Below, one piece after another: positions 8,492 to 16,079 of a stretch of 18,080 nucleotides of DNA. The stretch covers positions 1 through 18,080 of the forward strand of contig CAIZYV010000006.1 of the NCBI GenBank assembly GCA_903937325.1, read 5' to 3'. Source of the stretch: Candidatus Falkowiibacteriota bacterium. Its GTDB lineage: Bacteria; Patescibacteriota; Patescibacteriia; Patescibacteriales; UBA12465. The notes below the pieces were generated by a model that saw only the letters and a list, made by a program, of their open reading frames with translations, was not told where the DNA came from and ran no database searches. How positions within the stretch are numbered: the stretch's first letter is position 1; each line of letters begins with the position of its first letter. A program made the translations under genes and the position numbers.

Positions 8492-9535
8492 TTAAACCTT
8501 CTGCCATTCGCGCAATCCATACATGCCACGGCCAGTTAAAATATAGCGATCATCTAAAATTAATTCATTATGAACAGTGGCCGGATTAGCATTTTTATGA
8601 TCAAATTTAACCTCATTTATTTTAGAGGCTATTTCCGTAAAATGAAGCGGTTGGCCAGAATTCTTTAAAACCAAGTATATTTTGTCATTAATCGTCTTGG
8701 GCTTGATTTCTTGCCAATCGTTCTTTCCCCAGTGACCAAATTTATTTTGCTCTAGATTTTTGACAGTCTGCAAGAAAGAATAAAGAATTTTATCATCATT
8801 AATCATCTCTGCTTTGTCCGGGAAAACCTGGCTCTTAAAAACCTGAGTAATATCGATATCATCATTAGCGACTAATTTTTCTTTAAAGCCTGGATATGTT
8901 TGTAGTTGCTTGAGTAAATCTAATAATTCTTCGGTATTTAAAGTCTTATTAAGAGAATCAATCTTAGCGATCATATCACGGGATAGATTTTCAAAATGAT
9001 TAATAGCGCTGTCTTTAGTCTTTACAGAAGCATTAAAATCATCAGAATCAGGTAAAAGATCAAAATCATCGCCTAATAATTTAGATAAGATAAAATCAAA
9101 ACGATTCTTATAAATTTGGCGATTTTTTTGATAATCAGGATTATTATTATCCACATTATTACCCATTTCTAAACTCATAACAGTTAAAATCTCTAAGAGA
9201 AAATTACGGCGCAATAAACCGCCGTGCTCCTTAAGTAGTTCAGAAATAACACCCTTTAAAACGCTTAAATATTCGCCAAGATTATCAAGACGCTTAATTT
9301 TTTTAATACTGGCATTTTCAATTTGGCGAACTCGTTCTCTGGTCAATTTATGTAAATTACCTATTTTTTCCAAAGTTTCGTTCTTTTCGCCATTCAAGCC
9401 AAAACGACGGGTCAGGATATCCCGCTCACGTTCCATTAAATCCGAAAAAAGACTATTAACGATTTGAATGGCGTTTAATTTGACTAATTCTTCGCTGCGT
9501 TTTTCACGCACGATATTTTCAAGTAAATTTTCCAT
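8492..9535 (-). CDS. Sigma-70 region 4 / HARE-HTH fusion, probable transcription regulator
   Basis: 347 residues. Residues about 20-83 match sigma-70 region 4, the -35-binding helix-turn-helix: MERERDILTRRFGLNG, then a helix-turn-helix ending LTRERVRQIENASIKKIKRL. No regions 1-3 are present, so it cannot act as a full sigma factor. A helical, acidic middle (about 90-270) follows. The C-terminus (about 280-345) looks like a HARE-HTH domain, the fold also found in the delta subunit (RpoE) of Firmicutes RNA polymerase: INDKIYLVLKNSGQPLHFTEIA and then YILTGRGMYGLREW. The gene is monocistronic, with its own promoter region and terminator. Inferred role: an RNA-polymerase-associated or DNA-binding regulator, perhaps autoregulated through the palindrome overlapping its start region. 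Similar proteins are, to my recollection, widespread and uncharacterised in CPR genomes. Confidence 0.88.
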   Translation of the reverse strand: MENLLENIVREKRSEELVKLNAIQIVNSLFSDLMERERDILTRRFGLNGEKNETLEKIGNLHKLTRERVRQIENASIKKIKRLDNLGEYLSVLKGVISELLKEHGGLLRRNFLLEILTVMSLEMGNNVDNNNPDYQKNRQIYKNRFDFILSKLLGDDFDLLPDSDDFNASVKTKDSAINHFENLSRDMIAKIDSLNKTLNTEELLDLLKQLQTYPGFKEKLVANDDIDITQVFKSQVFPDKAEMINDDKILYSFLQTVKNLEQNKFGHWGKNDWQEIKPKTINDKIYLVLKNSGQPLHFTEIASKINEVKFDHKNANPATVHNELILDDRYILTGRGMYGLREWQKV

Positions 9536-9546
9536 ACAAAGAAAAA

Positions 9547-9563
9547 ATATAGCTAAGCTATAT
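9547..9563. promoter_or_regulatory. 17-bp palindrome upstream of the sigma4/HARE gene, candidate operator
   Basis: ATATAGCTAAGCTATAT is a perfect inverted repeat around a single central base. It ends 11 nt before the ATG and overlaps the region where transcription should start, a typical place for a repressor or autoregulator site. No T-run follows it in either direction that would make it a convincing terminator. Confidence 0.5.
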
Positions 9564-9617
9564 CATAATATTTTTAATCTAAAGTCAATCTATCATAATA
9601 ATTTATATTAGTCAATA
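9561..9617 (-). promoter_or_regulatory. Promoter region of the sigma4/HARE gene with repeated elements
   Basis: On the minus strand there is a TTGACT (9588-9583) followed after 17 nt by TGATAT, or after 15 nt by TATGAT. A second TTGACT (9615-9610) overlaps the end of the preceding gene. The 10-mer tatcataata occurs twice on the plus strand, at 9561-9570 and 9591-9600, exactly 30 bp apart. The exact -10 box cannot be decided from sequence. Confidence 0.45.
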
Positions 9618-10564
9618 CTGCGAAAGATGCGCCAAAGACGAGGATAATTTTTCCAGAGAAAATTAGCGAATATTAAAGAAAATATACTCAAAAATAGTAC
9701 CTGAAAAATAATACCTAGGCGTGACCAAAAAGATTCCTGAGACCAGTGCTTAATGAAGATAAGGTGTTGGTTAAGAAAAGACCAGGAACGGGACAAGTGA
9801 CTGCGCTGATGCCAGTCACGCCAAGTACACCAAAGATTATTTTTTACAGCCGCGCTACGATCATGATAAACGATAGATTGCGGCACAAGCTCTGTTTTTA
9901 AACCAGCCAAGACAAGTCGATAACTTAAATCGCAATCCTCTTTATACATAAAAAACCTTTCATCAAAATAAAAACCATTTTCTTTAATGCGTTCCAAATC
10001 AGCCAGGCGAAACAAAGCAGCAGCACCAGAAGGACCAGCAATCTTTGCCTCATCATGATGCCCGTCGTCTTCCTCTCCCTGCCCTACATCATAAAAACGC
10101 AATCCTGATCGCCAGCAGATTCCACAAGAATCTATAATATTCGTCCGTAAAGATTTAGAGAAATCCCAACGATAAATTTTTGGACAAACAGCTGTTAAGT
10201 TCGGACGCGCGATTAAATGAGCAAGTAAAATAGACAAAGAATCTTTCTCCAGGCACATATCAGGATTAAGCATCAAAAAATAATCGGCCTTCTCACTTAC
10301 CGCTTCATTAATAAGACGGTTATAAGCGGCAGCGAAACCGAGATTGCTAGTAAAAGACAAAACGCGAGCAGGAAAAAGAGCGTGACGATTATGATCATCG
10401 ATCAATAAATTATTGGTATAAGGTCGCTTATCACTATTATCACCGGCCAAAACTAAAATATCGAGCGTTAAACTCGCTAAAGCCTGGTCAAGACTGACTA
10501 AAAATTCCGATAAATAACGAGCGGAACTTTCGTTGTAGCATAAAAAGGCAACAACTAATTTCAT
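9608..10564 (-). CDS. GT2-family glycosyltransferase, rhamnosyltransferase-like
   Basis: 318 residues. The GT-A fold is shown by LVVAFLCYNES at the start, FTSNLGFAAAYN (about 71-82), the metal/nucleotide site LMLNPDM (Asn100-Pro-Asp102), GPSGAAALFR (about 177-186) and FDERFFMYKEDCDLSYRL..AG (about 200-221), where Glu209-Asp210 is the likely catalytic pair. This layout is typical of WbbL-like rhamnosyltransferases. A hydrophobic C-terminal helix (about 283-304) suggests membrane attachment. The ATG overlaps the rmlA stop (ATGA), so the genes are translationally coupled. Position after rmlD and rmlA supports, but does not prove, dTDP-rhamnose as the donor. It probably extends a surface polysaccharide. 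No terminator is visible after it. Confidence 0.9.
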   Translation of the reverse strand: MKLVVAFLCYNESSARYLSEFLVSLDQALASLTLDILVLAGDNSDKRPYTNNLLIDDHNRHALFPARVLSFTSNLGFAAAYNRLINEAVSEKADYFLMLNPDMCLEKDSLSILLAHLIARPNLTAVCPKIYRWDFSKSLRTNIIDSCGICWRSGLRFYDVGQGEEDDGHHDEAKIAGPSGAAALFRLADLERIKENGFYFDERFFMYKEDCDLSYRLVLAGLKTELVPQSIVYHDRSAAVKNNLWCTWRDWHQRSHLSRSWSFLNQHLIFIKHWSQESFWSRLGIIFQVLFLSIFSLIFANFLWKNYPRLWRIFRSID

Positions 10565-11286
10565 ATCGACATATTTTTATCAAGTTTCTCTTTAGCAAAT
10601 AATTGCGCGCGCAATAGGCTATCAAAAGTACCAGCATCAAGCCATTCGCCCTTAACCATTGCGACTTCCAATTCCGATTTTTCCAAATACCAATTATTAA
10701 GATCGGTTATTTCCAATTCACCGCGAGGACTTGGCTTCAAACTTTTAGCAACATCAACCACACGACGATCATAAACATAGAGACCAGTGACAGCATAATT
10801 ACTAAGATATTCCTGAGGTTTCTCCACAATTTTTTCTGCTTTCATCTCACTATTAAACTTTACCACCCCAAACCTTTCCGGATCAGGTACGTGTTTGGCA
10901 AAAACTTTAGCACCTTGTTTAAAAGAAGAAATATCAACAGCAAAATTATCTTCAAAAATGTTATCTCCTAAAATCATAGCAACGTCTTCCCCTTGAATAA
11001 ATTTTTCCCCAATAATAAAAGCTTGGGCAAGACCTTCAGGTTTATCCTGAATTTCATAAGTAAATTTTACACCAAATTCCCGGCCACTGCCGAGTAAATT
11101 CAAATAATCCCCTGCTCTTTCTGGAGAAATAATAATCAAAATTTCTTTTATTCCAGCCTTAATTAGAGTATCTAGAGGATAATAAATCATCGGGCGATTA
11201 TAAATTGGCAGTAACTGCTTACTCGTGATTTTTGTTAAAGGCCGCAAGCGAGTACCGCTGCCACCAGAAAGAATAATTCCGCGCAT
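10561..11286 (-). CDS. rmlA: Glucose-1-phosphate thymidylyltransferase, short form
   Basis: RmlA couples dTTP with glucose 1-phosphate, the first step toward dTDP-L-rhamnose. The nucleotide-binding signature GGSGTRLRP lies at residues 8-16. SKQLLPIYNRPMIYYPL, with Lys23, follows the RmlA pattern, as do the metal-binding LGDNIF (Asp108), EKP (about 156) and PRGELEITDLN. At 241 residues it is about 50 shorter than the E. coli enzyme (about 290) and stops shortly after WLDAGTFDSLLRA, so the C-terminal segment that contributes to the allosteric site in canonical RmlA is absent. It lies 37 nt after rmlD and overlaps the next start. A related sugar nucleotidyltransferase with another substrate is possible. 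Confidence 0.9.
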   Translation of the reverse strand: MRGIILSGGSGTRLRPLTKITSKQLLPIYNRPMIYYPLDTLIKAGIKEILIIISPERAGDYLNLLGSGREFGVKFTYEIQDKPEGLAQAFIIGEKFIQGEDVAMILGDNIFEDNFAVDISSFKQGAKVFAKHVPDPERFGVVKFNSEMKAEKIVEKPQEYLSNYAVTGLYVYDRRVVDVAKSLKPSPRGELEITDLNNWYLEKSELEVAMVKGEWLDAGTFDSLLRAQLFAKEKLDKNMSI

Positions 11287-11323
11287 ATCAATAAAATTTT
11301 AAATTAATAATTATCAAAAATAA

Positions 11324-12196
11324 TCAAGGCCGCAAAGTAGAAAGATATTCATCTAAAGCTTCCTGCCAAGGACGCAAAAGCGGGCGACGGTTATTGGCTA
11401 AAACGGAAAAATCCGGTCGTTTAGCCGGACGAGGCCAATCAGCAGGAGAAATGGCCCGTAAAGGAGTGGTGATACCCATTTGCCGGAAAAGATAGCTGGC
11501 GCCTTGGTACCAAGTTGCTGGACCAAAATTAATCAAATGATAAATACCGCGGCCAGCCGTCTTATCCTCTAAAAGTAGGCGCGTAGCCATCGCTAAATCG
11601 GGCGTGTAAGTAAAGCAACTCATTTCACCATCAACCGCTGATACTTCTTCTTTAGTGGCCGCTAAATCAAGCATCACTTCAAAAAAACTGGGCTTAGCTT
11701 GAGGATTAGCGCCTTTTGGCCCGAACAATTTAGAGGTGCGAACAAGATAATATTTTAAACCGGCAAGCGCTCGCCGAGCAATTTCTTTTTCACCACCTAA
11801 TTTACTGGCAGCATAAATATTTAAAGGTGAAGGCTTATCAGTTTCTCCGTAAGAACCAGCCAGACGTCCGTCACCGCCAAAAACATAATCAGTCGAATAA
11901 TGCAGCAAAATTGCGGCAGCAGATAAACAATAATCAGCCAGACAAGCCGGCAAATCACTATTTAAACGCCAAGCCAGAGCAGCTTCGGCCTCATCGCTTT
12001 CACATTTATCAACAGCATTATAAGCAGCAGCATTAATAATTATCCTGGGTTTAGCGGCTAATAAGCGCAATTTAAGTTCCGCAAAATCTAAAAAATCAAA
12101 ATCAACTCGATCCCACGATATAATTTCTTCCCCCTGAAAAGCTAGCTTTAATTGTCCACCGAGATTACCGGCAGCTCCTAAAATGAGAATAGACAT
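11324..12196 (-). CDS. rmlD: dTDP-4-dehydrorhamnose reductase
   Basis: 290 residues, the normal length for RmlD, which reduces dTDP-4-keto-L-rhamnose with NAD(P)H in the last step to dTDP-L-rhamnose. The Rossmann motif GAAGNLGG is at residues 7-14 and INAAAYNAVDKCE follows at about 54. HYSTDYVFGG (about 99-108) and the catalytic Tyr128-x3-Lys132 (YAASK) are intact. It is the first gene of a three-gene unit with rmlA and a GT2 enzyme; rmlB and rmlC are not in the window and must be elsewhere if the pathway is complete. A TATACT box ends 6 nt before the ATG, which predicts a leaderless mRNA. Confidence 0.93.
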   Translation of the reverse strand: MSILILGAAGNLGGQLKLAFQGEEIISWDRVDFDFLDFAELKLRLLAAKPRIIINAAAYNAVDKCESDEAEAALAWRLNSDLPACLADYCLSAAAILLHYSTDYVFGGDGRLAGSYGETDKPSPLNIYAASKLGGEKEIARRALAGLKYYLVRTSKLFGPKGANPQAKPSFFEVMLDLAATKEEVSAVDGEMSCFTYTPDLAMATRLLLEDKTAGRGIYHLINFGPATWYQGASYLFRQMGITTPLRAISPADWPRPAKRPDFSVLANNRRPLLRPWQEALDEYLSTLRP

Positions 12197-12202
12197 AACT
12201 TG

Positions 12203-12230
12203 AGTATAACCTAATAAGCTTAAAAATCAA
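12203..12230 (-). promoter_or_regulatory. Promoter of the rmlD operon, predicted leaderless transcript
   Basis: -35 TTGATT (12230-12225), 16-nt spacer, -10 TATACT (12208-12203). Six bases then separate the -10 from the ATG with A at 12196. The -35 overlaps the foot of the hairpin behind murF, so termination and initiation signals share bases. Confidence 0.65.
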
Positions 12231-12254
12231 GAAAATCACTCAGATTTTCTGATT
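12221..12254 (-). terminator. Probable terminator after murF
   Basis: AGAAAATC / GATTTTCT form a perfect 8-bp stem around a 5-nt loop, extended by 4 more pairs past one bulged base (12225-12254). On the minus strand it runs into TTTTTA. The stem is AT-rich and its T-run partly belongs to the stem, so strength is uncertain. Confidence 0.5.
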
Positions 12255-12270
12255 CTCAACCAATAAGCGC

Positions 12271-13554
12271 TTATTGCCAGGATTCTTCCTGACGAATCAG
12301 TAATTTAGAAGCTTTTTCCGGTTCCGCCAGTAATTTTTTTGTAACTTTTTCTAGACGTATAGCTTGAGAACCTTTAATTAAAACAACATCCCCCTCAAAC
12401 AAATTTTCTCGCACAAAAATACCGGCTTCCTCAGCAGTTTCAAAATGAAAAATATGATCAGCCATCATGCCAGCTTCTTTAGCGCCGCGATCAATAATAA
12501 GAGAGTTGACGCCTACACTAACTAAGAAATCTATTCCTTGCGCAAAAATTTCCCGGCCGATATTGTAATGAGCTTCTTCCTTATAATTACCAATTTCCAA
12601 CATATCGCCGAGTACGGCATATTTATACGCCTGTTTATCAACTTTTATTTGACCTAAAACATTTAAAGCGGACAAGCAGGCCTCCGGCGAAGAATTATAA
12701 CTATCATCAATTAAAAAAGTATGTTTAATGCCAGCGAGAAGTTGCATTCGTCCAGCAGGCAAGCGCAAAGAACGTAAAGATTCGGCAATTTCCATTAAAT
12801 GAAAACCGAGGTGTAGGGCCACGGACGCAGCCGCTAAAGCGGCATAAATTCCACCTTCACCTAAAATATTAGGCATATTAACAGGGACAATACTGCCCTC
12901 GTAATTTAATTTAAAATTAACACCGGAAATTTCATAATTGCCTTGTTGAAATTTATAATTAACATCCTGGGCCAAAAGATCAGCGCCTATCTTAAAACCA
13001 TAAGTCAAAACACGCGCCGGGCTAACTTCAGCCATAGAGCGCGCCGCTTCATTATCATAATTTAAAACACTTAATCCCTTGAGACTAACGTTTTCAATCA
13101 GAACTTGCTTCTCTTTCTTTATTTTTTGCAAAGTACCAAAATAATCTAAATGAGCATAACTGACAGCTGTTATAACGCCAATAGTCGGCGGCGCTAAATC
13201 TACTAAATATTTCATATCGCCGGGCCGATCTATGCCCATTTCCAAAACTAAAATTTTAGGATAAGTCGGATCACGGAATACAAACAGTTTTAAAGATTTA
13301 ATTAATATTTTTAACCAGCCACTAAGAGATTTAGCCGGTGACACCGCTCCAATAATAGTTAAAGGCACGCCAAGCTCATTATTATAATTTTTTAAACTTG
13401 CTCGCACCGATAAGCGGGTAGAAAGAACCAAAAAAATCGCCTCTTTGGCGCTAGTCTTACCGATAGAGCCACTGATAGCGATAATTTCCGGACGATACTT
13501 CTTTAAAATCAACCGGCTCAATAATTTTAAATACCAACGCAGCAGATAAAGCAT
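12271..13554 (-). CDS. murF: Mur ligase, probably UDP-MurNAc-tripeptide:D-Ala-D-Ala ligase, lacking the N-terminal domain
   Basis: MurF adds D-Ala-D-Ala to the UDP-MurNAc-tripeptide, the last cytoplasmic peptidoglycan-precursor step. The ATP-binding P-loop GSIGKT is at residues 29-34, whereas canonical MurF reaches it near residue 110, so the N-terminal UDP-substrate-binding domain is missing. A hydrophobic/basic helix (about 1-19, LLRWYLKLLSRLILKK) takes its place. The rest fits MurF: KNYNNELGVPLTI, EMGIDRPGD, SYAHLDYFG, LNYDNE, LIDDSYNSSPEA and GDMLEIG. An extra hydrophobic stretch (about 75-95) sits between the first two of these. It is the last gene of the dcw operon, 29 nt after ftsI. 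It may use a partner for UDP binding, or be another Mur-ligase-family amidoligase; MurF is favoured by the EMG and DDSYNSSP motifs. Confidence 0.82.
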   Translation of the reverse strand: MLYLLRWYLKLLSRLILKKYRPEIIAISGSIGKTSAKEAIFLVLSTRLSVRASLKNYNNELGVPLTIIGAVSPAKSLSGWLKILIKSLKLFVFRDPTYPKILVLEMGIDRPGDMKYLVDLAPPTIGVITAVSYAHLDYFGTLQKIKKEKQVLIENVSLKGLSVLNYDNEAARSMAEVSPARVLTYGFKIGADLLAQDVNYKFQQGNYEISGVNFKLNYEGSIVPVNMPNILGEGGIYAALAAASVALHLGFHLMEIAESLRSLRLPAGRMQLLAGIKHTFLIDDSYNSSPEACLSALNVLGQIKVDKQAYKYAVLGDMLEIGNYKEEAHYNIGREIFAQGIDFLVSVGVNSLIIDRGAKEAGMMADHIFHFETAEEAGIFVRENLFEGDVVLIKGSQAIRLEKVTKKLLAEPEKASKLLIRQEESWQ

Positions 13555-13583
13555 AAATAATAATGAACCAGGACAAGAACAAA

Positions 13584-15674
13584 CTATTTTACGTCATCCT
13601 GAATTCTTGTTTTAGGAATCTGATAGTATTTAAGCAGAAAATCAGCGACATCATGCCAGAGAGGCACGGCAGTACTTTCGGCAAATTTTGCGCCCTGTGG
13701 AGCATCAATTTTAGTCAACATAACTATCTGAGGATTATCAATTGGCACAATACCAATAAAAGTATGGATATATTTATCCTGACTATAACCGCCGGCAGTA
13801 GCAATTTGAGCCGTACCAGTTTTACCGCCGATATAATAACCGGGAATTTGCGCTCCCTTAGCATGGCCACTTTCAACAACATTAACCATCATCGCTAAAA
13901 TTGTATTAGCCGTCTGTCCAGAAATAACTTGACGAACTTGATGAGGCTTAAAAGCTTCAACCTGACCATCGCTATAACGTATCTCTTGTACGATATAAGG
14001 CTTCATCAGCATTCCCTGGTTAGCTAGAATCTGATAAGACATCAGCATCTGTAATGGCGTAACTGCTAAGCCCTGTCCGAAAGAAGCAGTGGCAGCATCA
14101 ATTTCACGAACCTTATTTTTTAAAATATTATCAATATTGCCGGTACTTTCAGAACCAAGTTCTACCCCGGTTTTTTCGCCGAAACCAAAAGCCTGAACAT
14201 AATCAGCAAATTTTTTCGGTCCAATTTGTTTCATGGCAAAAATAGCCCCGGTATTTAAAGAATTTTCTAAAACAGCATTCATATCAACGACACCATGGGC
14301 GCCATAGCTACTAAAATCAGAATTACTAATTGGCTTGGGCCAACCGTTAATCATTATCTGCCCAGTATCATTATAGGTAGTACTAGGGCTAACTTTTCCT
14401 TGATCAATAGCTGCCGCCATGGTGATTACTTTAAATACCGAGCCTGGTTCGTATTGATATAAGATAGCGGGATTATTATAAGTTTTTAAATCACGCACCT
14501 CTTGATAATTATTGGGGTTAAAATTAGGTACCGAGCACATAGCGAGAATAGCTCCGGTCTTAGCATTAACAGCGATAACGCTGCCGCCATCAGCATTATG
14601 CTTAGCAACCGCTGCGTCCAAGGCAGCACAAGCCTGAAACTGAGCGCCACGATCCATCGTCAATATTATATCGCTGCCCGCTTCCGGTTTAACATACTCA
14701 CGATCATTAACAATAATAGTATTACTAACACCCCTCTCCCCTTTCAGATAACCAGATTTACCTGACAATTCTTCATTAAAAAATTCCTCAAGACCATAAC
14801 GACCACGAGCTTTTTCATCAACATAACTGACGAAACCAACAATATTGGCCGCCATATTATTTTCTGGATAGAAACGATAACTTTTAAGATTAAAGTCCAA
14901 ACCTTTTATCACCAGCGCTTCCCCGTCTATTTTGAAAACTACTTTATCTAGACGCCTTTCTAAATCACTGGCCTTTATTTCTTTTTCCGGTGTACTCGCT
15001 AAAAAAGCATAAAGAGATAAGAGTTGTTCATCGTTCATCTTGTCTTGCAAAGGTTCGTAAGGATCGCCGGGTTTATCAAATTTTTTCAAATAAGCCTGGA
15101 TAAAACCTTCTCGAGATTCGTCTAAAAGACGACTCAGAGCAATTTCTTTTAATTCTTGCCATTCAGTCTGCTGCTGTTTGCTAGCCGATAAATCCTGTGC
15201 AGCTTTAATACGCGCGATTTTATCCTCTTCGCTGTAAGAGGAAGCGTTAATAGCATCAATTTCCGCCTGTAAAGACAAGCGTCCCTGCTCCTTTAAATCA
15301 TCTTTGAGATTCGTCTCCAATTGAGGTTTATCAAAAAAAGTAAAAAATTTTTCTGCCAAAATACTCGGATTGACTATATCTTTAGGAATAGCGTAAAGAA
15401 AAGCAAAATCCTTATTAGTCGCCAGAGGATAAAGCTGCACCGCACCATTCATTTTTTCGTGCAGCATAATTTCGCCTCTTTCCGGCTGTAATTGACTGGA
15501 AATCTGATGTTGATTAGAGGCTAAAGCCAAATACCAATCACCCTGGGCAATTTGCAAAAAATATAAACGATAAATAATTAATCCTAGTAATAAAAAAATA
15601 AGCGCCGCAAAGAGGCGCAAACGCGGGTTAATATGAAAAACTGTCGGATTCTGCTGATGATAATCCCTCCGCAT
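13584..15674 (-). CDS. ftsI: Penicillin-binding protein, septal transpeptidase (FtsI/PBP2-like)
   Basis: 696 residues. It cross-links peptidoglycan at the division site from outside the membrane. There is one N-terminal membrane helix (about 20-40), a pedestal/dimerisation domain beginning near Arg66-Gly67, and a transpeptidase domain (about 335-690). All catalytic motifs are present: SVFK with Ser412 and Lys415, SLN at 472-474, and KTG at 618-620. The usual 'RG-x-I-x-DRNG' motif is degenerate after Arg-Gly. A long charged helical insertion (about 110-235) lies in the pedestal. Position after ftsL and before murF favours FtsI over elongation PBP2. The start ATG is 15 nt after the ftsL stop with a weak purine-rich site upstream. 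Confidence 0.93.
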   Translation of the reverse strand: MRRDYHQQNPTVFHINPRLRLFAALIFLLLGLIIYRLYFLQIAQGDWYLALASNQHQISSQLQPERGEIMLHEKMNGAVQLYPLATNKDFAFLYAIPKDIVNPSILAEKFFTFFDKPQLETNLKDDLKEQGRLSLQAEIDAINASSYSEEDKIARIKAAQDLSASKQQQTEWQELKEIALSRLLDESREGFIQAYLKKFDKPGDPYEPLQDKMNDEQLLSLYAFLASTPEKEIKASDLERRLDKVVFKIDGEALVIKGLDFNLKSYRFYPENNMAANIVGFVSYVDEKARGRYGLEEFFNEELSGKSGYLKGERGVSNTIIVNDREYVKPEAGSDIILTMDRGAQFQACAALDAAVAKHNADGGSVIAVNAKTGAILAMCSVPNFNPNNYQEVRDLKTYNNPAILYQYEPGSVFKVITMAAAIDQGKVSPSTTYNDTGQIMINGWPKPISNSDFSSYGAHGVVDMNAVLENSLNTGAIFAMKQIGPKKFADYVQAFGFGEKTGVELGSESTGNIDNILKNKVREIDAATASFGQGLAVTPLQMLMSYQILANQGMLMKPYIVQEIRYSDGQVEAFKPHQVRQVISGQTANTILAMMVNVVESGHAKGAQIPGYYIGGKTGTAQIATAGGYSQDKYIHTFIGIVPIDNPQIVMLTKIDAPQGAKFAESTAVPLWHDVADFLLKYYQIPKTRIQDDVK

Positions 15675-15689
15675 ATATTCTTTAACGAA

Positions 15690-16049
15690 TTACTTCTTGG
15701 CTAAAACGGCTTCCTGAGCGGAGATATAGGCCACATCGTCAACAGCAATCATGTTTAATCCTTGCAGACGGGGAGATAGGGCTGTGTAGGATTGCAGGGT
15801 TAGAGCCTTGGCTTGAAGATCCTGATTTTCTCCAGCTAAGAGATTTATCCGGCTCTTCATATCGCGCAGAACAAAACCTTTAACTGTTAGATCATTCATG
15901 CCCACTAGATAAAAAACACCACAAGCTAAGCAGGCACAGCCCAGAATAATATTAATTGAACGCCAAGAAATACGATGGCTGACACAATGACGTTTTTGTT
16001 GAAGATGCTTATTAGTGATTTTCATATGGAGGCGATGATTGGTGGCCAT
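15690..16049 (-). CDS. ftsL: FtsL/DivIC-like division protein
   Basis: 119 residues with a basic cytoplasmic N-terminus, one membrane helix (about 31-51) and an extracytoplasmic stretch with coiled-coil character (about 58-90), the architecture of FtsL. Sequence identity in this family is low, so the call rests on size, topology and position between rsmH and ftsI, which is the standard ftsL place. FtsL recruits and activates FtsW-FtsI at the septum. Met9 (ATG at 16025) is an alternative start. The C-terminal third is Ala/Val-rich and has no recognisable motif. Confidence 0.75.
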   Translation of the reverse strand: MATNHRLHMKITNKHLQQKRHCVSHRISWRSINIILGCACLACGVFYLVGMNDLTVKGFVLRDMKSRINLLAGENQDLQAKALTLQSYTALSPRLQGLNMIAVDDVAYISAQEAVLAKK

Positions 16050-16079
16050 AAAGATACAGCCATATATAAAGTTTGAAAA

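Noticed and set aside
9547..9563. Palindrome as a terminator for the GT2 gene
   Set aside because: The stem has no adequate loop, and it lies past the promoter elements of the next gene; an operator is more likely.
11287..11323. Internal promoter before rmlA
   Set aside because: AT-rich TAAAAT-like boxes occur but no properly spaced -35 exists; operon transcription from rmlD is simpler.
13563..13898. Plus-strand open frame of 111 codons
   Set aside because: It lies antisense inside the 3' end of ftsI, which has intact catalytic motifs; its composition is not protein-like and no promoter was seen.
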